The notes under the pieces: model-generated
Database searches by the model: none
Told to the model about the DNA's origin: nothing
What the model saw: the letters and a program-made list of their open reading frames with translations, nothing else
Shown: in pieces, positions 7,206 through 14,018 of the stretch
Layout of the letters: each line of letters begins with the position of its first letter
Numbering within the stretch: the stretch's first letter is position 1
From: JBIIJL01 sp044233795
GTDB lineage: Bacteria; Pseudomonadota; Gammaproteobacteria; Legionellales; Legionellaceae
Length of the DNA stretch: 18,171 bases
Assembly (NCBI GenBank): GCA_044233795.1
Contig: JBIIJL010000043.1
Location: 1-18,171, forward strand
Reading direction: 5' to 3'
Translations under genes and position numbers: made by a program

Positions 7206-8075
7206 TTAGTAATCTTTAAACTTATAATTGAGCCCTAAACGAGCTATATTGCTGCTCAAATTAGCCGTGTAATTGAAGGGGGCATCTGGTGCAAAAGGTG
7301 AAGGGGCTGCGGCAAGGTAAGCTGGATTTATATACAGATTACCACTTGACGATATATGTCCGAAATTTGCGTATAGATATTCCACTTTGACTGAAAAATT
7401 ATACAACATGCTAACTTCAATACCGCCCCCCAAGACAAATCCACTTTTTGTTCTTGAAACAGTTGCTCTTTCGAAAGCATTCGGTGATGGATCTAAAACA
7501 ACATCATCACTAAATATATTTTCATTAGTCAAATTGCTAAGTGCCAAACCGCCAGTTGTATAGATCAGAGCTTTATTCACTAACCACCCAATGCGAGGTC
7601 GAGCAGTAAAAAGCCAAGTACTCTTTGTCTTAGTTTGAAGGGTAAAAGTGAAGGGAGGACTCGCTTCATATGGAACGTTAATATTCTGAGAAGAGCTTGC
7701 GGGGTATAAATTGAAGTCAACCTCCGTTCCTAAAACCAGATTACCTATCTTATAATTGAATCCCGCTTGAACACCCCCTATGGAATTATTTAATTGCAAT
7801 TTTGGTGACCCTGAAGTATTAATTTGGCTAATATCGCTATTAAGAAAATAAGCTGATTGAACAAATACAGTCTGGGTAGTTACACTGGAGCGTCCCCAAG
7901 AGTACCCTCCATTCAATCCTGCATATGCCCCTGAAAATTCTTTATAGCTTAGTGAAAGATCTTTATGCCTGTTTTTTAGTTCAGTAGCTTGGGCTGTCAA
8001 GGCAACCACGGCAAAGCTAGCCGCAATAATTCTATTAAGTTTGATCAAATTCAATCCCACGATCACTTTCTCCAT
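7206..8075 (-). CDS. Outer membrane beta-barrel protein, Omp25/Omp31-like porin family
   Basis: A 289-residue exported beta-barrel. An N-terminal signal peptide ends near residue 30 (hydrophobic IIAASFAVVAL, then TAQA). The mature part begins near FSGAYAGLNGGYSWG and shows the alternating strands of the Omp25/Omp31/opacity-type family: GGVQAGFNYKIGNLVLGTEVDFN, ARPRIGWLVNKALIYTTGGLAL, FVLGGGIEVSM, VKVEYLYANFG and the terminal strand ARLGLNYKFKDY. Eight strands are likely. The ATG at 8073-8075 has no clear ribosome site; a GTG five codons later, preceded by GGAG, is a possible alternative. It stands alone between the repeat protein and IS remnants. The substrate is unknown; members are surface antigens or general porin-like proteins. 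Confidence 0.82.
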   Translation of the reverse strand: MEKVIVGLNLIKLNRIIAASFAVVALTAQATELKNRHKDLSLSYKEFSGAYAGLNGGYSWGRSSVTTQTVFVQSAYFLNSDISQINTSGSPKLQLNNSIGGVQAGFNYKIGNLVLGTEVDFNLYPASSSQNINVPYEASPPFTFTLQTKTKSTWLFTARPRIGWLVNKALIYTTGGLALSNLTNENIFSDDVVLDPSPNAFERATVSRTKSGFVLGGGIEVSMLYNFSVKVEYLYANFGHISSSGNLYINPAYLAAAPSPFAPDAPFNYTANLSSNIARLGLNYKFKDY

Positions 8076-8183
8076 TTTTAATTTAATGCAATTGTCTAAC
8101 TTAACAAAGAATAAACTTTAGTACTATTATCCACAAGCCCATAAATACATAGTTGACAACGCTATTCAAAAAATACATTAACG

Positions 8184-8842
8184 CTAGAGCGCCGAACGGT
8201 TAAATTTTAAACAGATCGACATTGTTCAAATTTTATGATCAAATTCATGCAGATCAAAAGTACAGGAGTCTGCATGATAAAGCACGAAAATTGGATTTTT
8301 CCTATAGAATTGTCTAAAAAAGAAGAGAAAATTTACGCTCGATTAAAACAAAATGGCAAGCTATTTATATTTTTAAGAAAATATCGTCACCTTATTTTTA
8401 CAGATGAAATAAATCAAAAATTATTGTCGATGTACGTAGATTATCCCCGAGGTAAGCCAATAGTCGGTCCGACGCTTCTTGCAATGGTCTCAATATTGTA
8501 GGCTTATGAACAGTTATCCGACGCTTCAGCTGTACTTGAAACAATGTTTGATCAATGTTGGCAAATGGTATTGGGATGTCTTGATAGCGAAGGATCAATT
8601 TTTTCTCAAGGTACATTATGTGATTTTAGGGGGATTACCGAATCAGCTGAAGGTCGACGAGAAGCAAGAGAGCGCGTTAAGGTAGAGCATGCTCTTGCTT
8701 CGATTTGTAACCGCAAAGGACCAAGAGCTAGATATATTGGATTAAGATTAAATGAATATGATTTGAACAGGACTGCCATGATTACAAATTTACACATCGC
8801 CATGAATTTAGCTGCGTAAATTTAAATCATTCGCCGCTCTAG
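8184..8842 (+). mobile_element. Internally deleted IS1182-like element with both ends preserved
   Basis: Terminal inverted repeats are visible: left AGCGCCGAACGGTTAAATTT (from 8188) and right, in reverse, AGCGGCGAATGATTTAAATT (from 8838), matching at 15 of 20 positions. Both ends are flanked by CTAG (8184-8187 and 8839-8842), which could be a 4-bp target duplication or a chosen palindromic site. Between them lies a broken transposase lacking its central part. The element is only about 0.65 kb, well under half the length expected for a family whose transposases run to 400-500 residues. Confidence 0.7.
8274..8819 (+). pseudogene. IS1182-like transposase, amber stop and central deletion
   Basis: The start at 8274 (MIKHENW) is supported by AGGAG five bases upstream. 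The N-terminal part reads like IS1182-type transposases (FLRKYRHLIFTDEINQKLL, then GKPIVGPTLLAMVSIL). A TAG at 8499-8501 interrupts the frame exactly where the family usually has Q (CAG to TAG would explain it). The same frame then continues (AYEQLSDASAVLETMFDQCWQMVLGCL, then FSQGTLCDF) and from about 8628 jumps to the C-terminal end (GRREARERVKVEHALASICN, then RARYIG), so several hundred codons including the catalytic core are missing. It cannot be an active transposase. Confidence 0.8.
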
Positions 8843-9558
8843 ATGGTGTCGTCATAAGATTTCAGCCCACAGCACTAAGCATCTAATTTGAACTGCCGCC
8901 AAGAAGGATTCTGTATTTTTAGCATATCGTCTATAAATGATACGACATCTTTTAAGATGCATGACGGCATTTACAACCGAGTGCCTATGTTTATAAATTG
9001 CCTTATCGTATCCTCGTGGTTCCGTGAGATTCCTTTTGGGAGGGATAAACACGGTCATTCCTTGTGCTATAACTGCATCAATGATCTCATTGCTGTCGTA
9101 CCCTATATCAGCCGGAATATTTTCTGCGGTTAATCCTTCTATTAACTTTGAGCCTTGAGTACAATCAGCTGTGTTACCTGATTTAATAAAACTTCTGACC
9201 GGCATACCATGCTCATCGACGGCCAAATGTAACTTCGTGTTAAGCACTTTTTGTAAGACCCATATCTTGATTGCCTCCAACCGACCCAGTGCCATTAGTA
9301 TGATCCTTGACGTCTGTGGCATCGATCATCAACCAAGACCTCAAAGTGCTATGGATCCAGAGGACTGCGTTGATAAACTGCCGATTATCTTTTACTATTC
9401 CTCCCCATTGGGCATATTGACCTGATAAATGAGGAGCTAAAAGCTCCAATAAATGGTCAGATATAACATGTCTTCTATGCGCTTGATCCATCTCTTAAAT
9501 CCTTGTGCATTAAAAAACGCACAAGATTAACAGAAATTATTCTTCGTGACGACGCCAT
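8843..9558 (-). mobile_element. Decayed IS5-family element flanked by CTAG
   Basis: The ends form inverted repeats: left from 8843 ATGGTGTCGTCATAA and right, in reverse from 9558, ATGGCGTCGTCACGA (12 of 15 match). CTAG flanks both sides (8839-8842, 9559-9562); IS5-group elements are known to target YTAR/CTAG. The left CTAG is shared with the neighbouring IS1182-like element. A 7-bp hairpin CTTGTGC/GCACAAG (9502-9525) lies upstream of the transposase start and may damp read-through. The transposase inside is broken. Confidence 0.72.
8852..9491 (-). pseudogene. IS5-family (IS427-like) transposase, deleted and frameshifted
   Basis: The 5' part starts MDQAHRRHVISDHLLELLAP with AAGGA upstream, and the frame runs through QWGGIVKDNRQFINAVLWI. 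It then jumps from HSTLRS to WLMIDAT, where the family has about 50 more residues, so an internal piece is missing. Near 9250 (A-run in TTACAAAAAGTG) the frame shifts: GGNQDMGLTK is in one frame and NTKLHLAVDEHGMPVR in another. The rest (DIGYDSNEI, PPKRN, then NAVMHLKRCR, YAKNTESFLAAVQIR) completes the DDE domain to the C-terminus. The stop codon overlaps the terminal repeat. Non-functional as written. Confidence 0.85.
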
Positions 9559-9687
9559 CTAGTCGCAATTTCTCTTAAGACGAGCCTTCTCAAGCATTCG
9601 CCCATCATTTTTGCATACTCTCTTCGACATCAGCCGGGCTCTATACGATTTAAAACACCCGCGCAAAACTCATATCAATCTGTTTTG

Positions 9688-10986
9688 TTATCTAACCAAC
9701 TCACTTAAAAACTTTAACCTGGAATTGTTTTTCTGCTTGGAAATCAACAAAATCAGTCCTAAAAAACAAAAATACCCCGTGAGAAGCAGAAATAGACCTA
9801 ACAAATATGGCCCATGTTCGTTTTTGGCAAGTCTGAACGCTATAATTGGCGTAAGCCCCCCCCCCAAACATGATGCTACTGAATAGATTATTCCCGTCAA
9901 GGTGCATCTGATTTCTATAGGAAAGATCTCTGTAATTAGAACTGGCGTTATACTGAATACACAAGCACATGGAAATGCTATTAATAAGTGTGCTAGCGTA
10001 ACTTGAAACAATGTCCCAGAATAAATAGTGATGAGATATGGAATAATAATCAGCAATATGGAACCTATTCCAAAGGAGAGAACTTTTACCCGACCATGGT
10101 TATCAGATAAGCCTCCAAAAAAAGGAATGAAAATAATAACAATAAGCAAGCTGAGTGTATTGATCCCAAAGGCATAGCTACTGGATATATCGTTCATATT
10201 TGCCATATAAATCGGTGCAAACAAATAGAAAATTGACGTGATAGAAACACCGAACCAAACTAAGAAAAAAACCATCATACTTTCTATACGCCTAGACTTC
10301 AATGAGAAAATAGCACTTCGAAAAATATCAGATATATTACGCTTCTCACACCTAGCATTATTGGTGATAAATTCATAACTTTCAGGAATTGAGCTTCTTA
10401 TCCAAAAGCCTAAAATTGCAGTCAGCAAAGAAATTACAAATGCAAACCTCCAACCCCAATCAGGTATGATTGATTTTTCGATTAAATATGTAATAAGTGT
10501 TACTACAATCGACGCAACCATAATTCCAACACTCACCCCGAAAGCCGCCCAAGAGCCATAATACCCTCTCCTGGCTTTGTCGCAACTTTCGATTAAAAGC
10601 GAGATCGAGCTAATATATTCACCGCCCAGCGAAAACACTTGAACTAACCTAATAAATAGCAATAAAATTGTCGCACTAATACCTATACCTTGGTAGCCAG
10701 GAAGTATTGCCACCATTGCCGTGCAAAGTCCCATTGTAATAACAGAAATTGTCAGTACTCTCTTACGCCCTGCCTGATCAGCTAACAAGCAAAGAATAAC
10801 TCCCCCAACAGGTCTAAATAAATAAGTAGTGAGAAAAATGAAAAACACATCTGACAAATTAGAATTTGGCGGCAAAAATTCTCTTGTGAGGAAAACTGCA
10901 AGTAACTCCCAAACAGCATAATCATAAATTTCCAACATATTACCAACGGCACCGCTGAGGATTGTCTTTTTAGATACATTGAACAT
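9688..10986 (-). CDS. MFS transporter, metabolite:H+ symporter (MHS) type
   Basis: Inner-membrane transporter of 432 residues with about 12 hydrophobic segments, of the MHS family (ProP, KgtP, ShiA relatives), which take up organic acids, osmolytes or similar small molecules with protons. Family marks: GNMLEIYDYAVWE (residues 15-27; family G-x-x-x-E-W/x-Y-D), RPVGGVILCLLADQAGRK (58-75; family RPxGG...GDRxGRK), RLVQVFSLGGEY, and PDWGWRFAFVIS. The substrate cannot be told. It is last in a leftward cluster, starting 4 nt after the deformylase-like stop with no good ribosome site of its own, suggesting coupling. A run of ten G (coding-strand sense) at 9856-9865 lies inside the gene, in the conserved CLGGGLTP stretch; the frame is currently open. 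Confidence 0.88.
   Translation of the reverse strand: MFNVSKKTILSGAVGNMLEIYDYAVWELLAVFLTREFLPPNSNLSDVFFIFLTTYLFRPVGGVILCLLADQAGRKRVLTISVITMGLCTAMVAILPGYQGIGISATILLLFIRLVQVFSLGGEYISSISLLIESCDKARRGYYGSWAAFGVSVGIMVASIVVTLITYLIEKSIIPDWGWRFAFVISLLTAILGFWIRSSIPESYEFITNNARCEKRNISDIFRSAIFSLKSRRIESMMVFFLVWFGVSITSIFYLFAPIYMANMNDISSSYAFGINTLSLLIVIIFIPFFGGLSDNHGRVKVLSFGIGSILLIIIPYLITIYSGTLFQVTLAHLLIAFPCACVFSITPVLITEIFPIEIRCTLTGIIYSVASCLGGGLTPIIAFRLAKNEHGPYLLGLFLLLTGYFCFLGLILLISKQKNNSRLKFLSELVR
9856..9865 (-). repeat. Ten-G homopolymer inside the MFS gene
   Basis: Ten consecutive C on the plus strand, read as TTG-GGG-GGG-GGG (Leu-Gly-Gly-Gly) in the transporter. It is by far the longest G/C homopolymer in the window. 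A one-base slip would shift the frame and replace the last part of the protein (roughly 55 residues). Confidence 0.95.
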
Positions 10987-10990
10987 TAAG

Positions 10991-11536
10991 CTAACACACC
11001 CGACGCTGATCTGCGCTGACCTTTATCAATTCATCATGGAATCCAAGTGTTTGAGTACTGTGAGCTTTGTCAAGGAAAACAACTCCCTCTAGATGTTCTA
11101 TTTCATTTTGCACCACTTCAGCGCGAAGTCCATAAACATCTCGCTCTATGAGGTGTCCCTTATCGCAACTACGACAAAAGATCTCTTTGCAATGCTTCTC
11201 TTTACCTCTATGCTGACCCAGACTTAACCAACCATCATACTCTTCCTCCATGTTTTCTGTTACTGGCGCGAAAGAAGGATTGAATAAAATAGTATGGGAT
11301 ATTGAAGAAACTTGTTGTCTTGAAGGATGAGCATCCATTATGAATAAAATGGTCCTTTTGCAAATACCTCTTTGTTGAACAGCCACTTCAAGGGCATGCT
11401 CTCTATTCCTAATCACAACTAAAATATCTACCATATTTTGGAGCCCAGAGGAGCCAGAATCATCATCAGATGTTGATATTGCAACCAAACGCAGCAGTGA
11501 ATCTCCAAGGGATTTTATCTCATTGTATTTTTTCAT
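10991..11536 (-). CDS. Peptide deformylase-like protein with lost active-site residues
   Basis: A 181-residue protein with the overall plan of polypeptide deformylase, the zinc/iron enzyme that removes N-formyl from new proteins. The family frame is clear: an N-terminal KSLGDSLLRLVA, FNPSFAPV, DGWLSLGQHRG, and YGLRAEVVQNEIEHLEGVVFLDK. The active-site motifs are altered: motif 1 (GxGLAAxQ) reads SSGLQNMV, losing the Gln; motif 2 (EGCLS) reads DGWLS, replacing the metal-binding Cys with W103; motif 3 (QHEIDH) reads QNEIEH, replacing the first metal His with N144 while keeping E145 and H148. It is therefore probably catalytically dead, perhaps a binding or decoy protein. The start at 11536 is chosen for AAGG six bases upstream; the longer frame to 11656 lacks family support. 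Third in the leftward cluster. Confidence 0.75.
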   Translation of the reverse strand: MKKYNEIKSLGDSLLRLVAISTSDDDSGSSGLQNMVDILVVIRNREHALEVAVQQRGICKRTILFIMDAHPSRQQVSSISHTILFNPSFAPVTENMEEEYDGWLSLGQHRGKEKHCKEIFCRSCDKGHLIERDVYGLRAEVVQNEIEHLEGVVFLDKAHSTQTLGFHDELIKVSADQRRVC

Positions 11537-11553
11537 GTATAGCCTTATGAGTT

Positions 11554-12195
11554 TTATTTTATGTTGTTCACAATTAGCCTTAAATATTGCTTGGAGTTTG
11601 TTAAATAGAATTTTGAATTTAAGGAATACATTTCTGGTGGCGTAGACTGACCGCAATATTGCAAATACACTGATCGCAATAGTTTATAACAATAATCCCC
11701 AATATCGATTAGACTACTTAGGTTTGAAAGGTAATACTCCCTAAGATTCATACTGACAATACTTGTTGCAAAAGAGTACCGCAGGACATGTTCATCAACG
11801 TATCTATTTATTGTCATTCCTAATGTAAAATTATTATCTGCTAATCTTATTTTTTCTATCCTCTCTTTTTCTTTTGAGTCTGTTTCGTTCCACCAAGCAA
11901 CATTAGTTGTCTGGAAGACTCTATTGTAATACGCCTCGTCAAAGACCCATAATTTTTTAGAAATGAGATTATATTCAATACTTGGAGTTGTGGAGAAAAA
12001 TACTTGCTCCTCAGTTGGGCTTTTCAGGGACAAACTAAAATGATTTATCCCATAAAGACCTCTAATATCATTATAAACAGATCGCATATAACGCCTGTTC
12101 TCAAATAAAATGCCCAGAACATTTTGGTGAAGTTTAGTTGGATAAATTTCATCTTTATTTATGAGCTTGACCAACAACTGAAGATTCTTTTCCAT
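11554..12195 (-). CDS. Possible stand-alone LuxR-N-like sensor domain protein
   Basis: A 213-residue soluble protein with no firm family call. The middle part (YGINHFSLSL..., FFSTTPSIEYNLISKKLWVF, AWWNETDSK, LGMTINRYVDEHVLRYSFAT, NLREYYLSNLSSLIDIGDYC) resembles the N-terminal PAS/GAF-like ligand domain of LuxR-type regulators from intracellular gammaproteobacteria, but the C-terminal LuxR helix-turn-helix is absent; the protein ends in a Lys/Tyr/Asn-rich stretch without a recognisable HTH. Two Met codons are possible: 12207 (no ribosome site) and 12195 (GGAA six bases upstream), the latter chosen. It overlaps the end of the HTH regulator gene by 41 nt and lies 17 nt before the deformylase-like gene, so translational coupling and joint regulation are likely. 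The ligand is unknown. Confidence 0.6.
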   Translation of the reverse strand: MEKNLQLLVKLINKDEIYPTKLHQNVLGILFENRRYMRSVYNDIRGLYGINHFSLSLKSPTEEQVFFSTTPSIEYNLISKKLWVFDEAYYNRVFQTTNVAWWNETDSKEKERIEKIRLADNNFTLGMTINRYVDEHVLRYSFATSIVSMNLREYYLSNLSSLIDIGDYCYKLLRSVYLQYCGQSTPPEMYSLNSKFYLTNSKQYLRLIVNNIK

Positions 12196-12697
12196 TTGAA
12201 TTTCCATTAAAACGAACGACTGAATTGATAGACAAATCTACAATCCTAAATATAGTTTTCTTATCAGCATCAATATTTGTAACATCGTTGATGATATCAA
12301 TAATAAATGATACCAATTCTTTAGGTTCATCTGTATGAACAAACAATTGGGCCGACTTAAAGAGGATATATTCTAGTAACTCTGACTGGATATAAATATG
12401 CTTTGTTTGATTAATAGCATTAGGCAATTTCCCTTCTTCACCAAAAAGAAGCCACCCAGGTGAAACCCCTAACCATTTTGCAATCATGGTTGTGACTTCA
12501 ATATCCGGCAAAGCTGCCCCTAAAACATATCTGCGTGCCATTTGCTGAGAACATCCACATACCCTAGCTAGATGGCTCACCTTTACCCCAGCCTTCGATC
12601 TTTCAGACTTAAATCCCCTATGTTGCATAAGATCCACAAGTCGATTTGAAAAACCTCTCACTAAAAGTTCTCTACTCAAACAAATCTCCATAGACAT
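12155..12697 (-). CDS. Cro/C1-type helix-turn-helix regulator
   Basis: A 180-residue predicted DNA-binding protein. The N-terminal part (about 15-85) has the XRE plan: FSNRLVDLMQHRGF, then VSHLARVCGCSQQMARRYV with the recognition helix, then LPDIEVTTMIAKWLGVSPGWLLFGE. The C-terminal half (about 95-165) is a separate helical region that may dimerise or sense. First gene of the leftward cluster (regulator, sensor-like, deformylase-like, MFS). The annotated ATG at 12697 lacks a ribosome site; a second Met two codons later or a TTG at 12679 preceded by GGAG are alternatives. A 30-bp inverted repeat 57 bp upstream is a plausible operator for it. Confidence 0.78.
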   Translation of the reverse strand: MSMEICLSRELLVRGFSNRLVDLMQHRGFKSERSKAGVKVSHLARVCGCSQQMARRYVLGAALPDIEVTTMIAKWLGVSPGWLLFGEEGKLPNAINQTKHIYIQSELLEYILFKSAQLFVHTDEPKELVSFIIDIINDVTNIDADKKTIFRIVDLSINSVVRFNGNSNGKESSVVGQAHK

Positions 12698-12753
12698 TTA
12701 GTACGTGAAGATAACACCAAACGCTACCAATAACAATAAAGACCGTTTTTTAG

Positions 12754-12783
12754 CAACTAAAAGTTTTTGTAAACTTTGAGTTG
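12754..12783. promoter_or_regulatory. 30-bp inverted repeat, candidate operator
   Basis: Left arm CAACTAAAAGTTT, 4-nt centre TTGT, right arm AAACTTTGAGTTG; the arms pair at 12 of 13 positions. It sits between the divergent HTH regulator (start 12697) and the small gene starting at 12860, an ideal place for an autoregulatory site controlling both. No U-run follows on either side, so a terminator is unlikely. Confidence 0.6.
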
Positions 12784-12859
12784 CAAATTAATTTTCACTC
12801 AACTATATTAAGCCAATCCACCCCATCACCAAATTATCAAATTATCAAGGAGTATAAAC

Positions 12860-13141
12860 ATGGTTTGTTTTATTGAGTTTTCTGAATCGATGATAAAGTC
12901 TGAGTTTTGTGGCGAGGGAAAGAAGCAAAGGATTTTGGTGGATATGTTGTTAAAATATGGTGATATGAATATTGATAGTTTAGCCAAGGAGCTTGAGGTG
13001 CCTATTGAGAAAGTCCAGCATGTTTTAAATGGGCATGATTTTTTTATAGGTGATCGCGAAGATAGTCTTGCGCAGTTTTTTTTGATGTTTTTTGGTCGTT
13101 TATTTTTTAAAAAATTTACCCTTATTCGACACTTTACTTAA
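12860..13141 (+). CDS. Small hypothetical protein with HTH-like helices
   Basis: A 93-residue protein with a strong ribosome site (AAGGAG, 7-nt spacing). I recognise no named family. The N-terminal part is variable; residues about 20-55 (GKKQRILVDMLLKYGDMNIDSLAKELEVPIEKVQHVLNG read in two pieces around residue 36) look like a winged or XRE-like helix-turn-helix (LAKELEVPIEKVQHVLNG), followed by FFIGDREDSLAQFFLMFFGRLFF, a pattern seen after XRE-like domains. The end is basic and hydrophobic (FFKKFTLIRHFT). Divergent from the four-gene cluster across a shared region containing the 30-bp inverted repeat, so co-regulation is possible. The length leaves little room for more than one domain. Confidence 0.6.
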   Translation: MVCFIEFSESMIKSEFCGEGKKQRILVDMLLKYGDMNIDSLAKELEVPIEKVQHVLNGHDFFIGDREDSLAQFFLMFFGRLFFKKFTLIRHFT

Positions 13142-13289
13142 TTACTATTCAGTATAAATCTCCTGGTAAGACAAACAATACTTAACTCAATCGGCCGCCA
13201 AGGCACTGCAATGGATATTCTAATTCCTTTATTGCGAAATAATGATAGATGCTTAATAATGGAAACATCCATTTCATTGAGGAGTTTAA

Positions 13290-13988
13290 ATGTCTGCAAG
13301 AATCTCTGCTAGACGTTTGACACAACTGTGTATACTTGCCCTTGCTTTATCCGGTTGTTTTAACCCTCCTTTTAACAATTTCCGCGATGATCATCGCGCC
13401 ATTAGGCAAGTCGGCATGACCACCGCCCTTGGCGCTGGAGCTGGTGCTGTTGCAGGATCGACCTTAGGCAATACCGCTACTGGAGCCGTTATTGGGGGAG
13501 TGATAGGCGCCTCAGCCGGTCTTTACAAAAATACCAAACGCATGTTGCTCAAAGAACTACAAGATCAAGGCATTCAGTACATCGAATATGGCGATACTAT
13601 GACACTCCTTATCCCGACTGACCGCTATTTCCTCTTTGACAGCCCACATTTGAATGATCTCTGCTACCCAGGATTAAATAACATCGTCCGCTTACTAAGA
13701 TACTATCCCAATAGCCCCATCTATGTGGCAGCCTTTACCGATGATGTAGGCACAAAACATCACAAACGTATGCTTTCACAAGCCCGTGCAGAAACGTTGC
13801 TAACATTTCTATGGGCCTTCGATATTAATGCCCATAGGCTCCACGCTGAAGGATTCGCTGATAAACACGCCATTGGAGACAATCACTGGATTCATGGCAG
13901 CGCATATAACCGCCGCGTTGAAATCCAATGGCAAAGCGGACCCATAAATCAAACAAAACCAACACCCCACCTCGGTGCCATGAAGTGA
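13290..13988 (+). CDS. cmpA: C-OmpA-like lipoprotein CmpA family
   Basis: Predicted outer-membrane lipoprotein of 232 residues. The signal peptide ends in lipobox ALSGC (C23). A glycine-zipper segment follows (about 45-78, ALGAGAGAVAGSTLGN and TGAVIGGVIGASAG). Residues about 98-215 form an OmpA-like peptidoglycan-binding domain: AFTDDVG (D151), LSQARAETL, YNRRVEIQW (R208). The family Asn three residues before LS in NxxLSxxRA is Lys here (K159). The name CmpA is recalled from Legionella annotation and fits the context (amino acid permease next), but I could not check it. GAGGAG upstream supports the ATG; 30 nt separate it from the permease, so one transcript is likely. Confidence 0.8.
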   Translation: MSARISARRLTQLCILALALSGCFNPPFNNFRDDHRAIRQVGMTTALGAGAGAVAGSTLGNTATGAVIGGVIGASAGLYKNTKRMLLKELQDQGIQYIEYGDTMTLLIPTDRYFLFDSPHLNDLCYPGLNNIVRLLRYYPNSPIYVAAFTDDVGTKHHKRMLSQARAETLLTFLWAFDINAHRLHAEGFADKHAIGDNHWIHGSAYNRRVEIQWQSGPINQTKPTPHLGAMK

Positions 13989-14018
13989 CGGTTGTCCTCT
14001 AGGAGGAGATGAGGCTCT

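Noticed and set aside
8852..9491. Plus-strand open frames within the IS5 remnant
   Set aside because: They are shadows of the minus-strand transposase, whose DDE-family sequence is clearly recognisable.
9502..9525. Hairpin as intrinsic terminator of a neighbouring gene
   Set aside because: No U-run on either strand; it lies inside the IS5-like element just upstream of its transposase start.
11537..11656. 40-residue N-terminal extension of the deformylase-like protein
   Set aside because: It overlaps the sensor-like gene, lacks family similarity, and the internal ATG at 11536 has AAGG six bases upstream.
12155..13141. Phage lysogeny switch (XRE repressor with divergent Cro-like gene)
   Set aside because: No phage structural, integrase or replication genes are present; downstream genes are a transporter and a deformylase-like protein.
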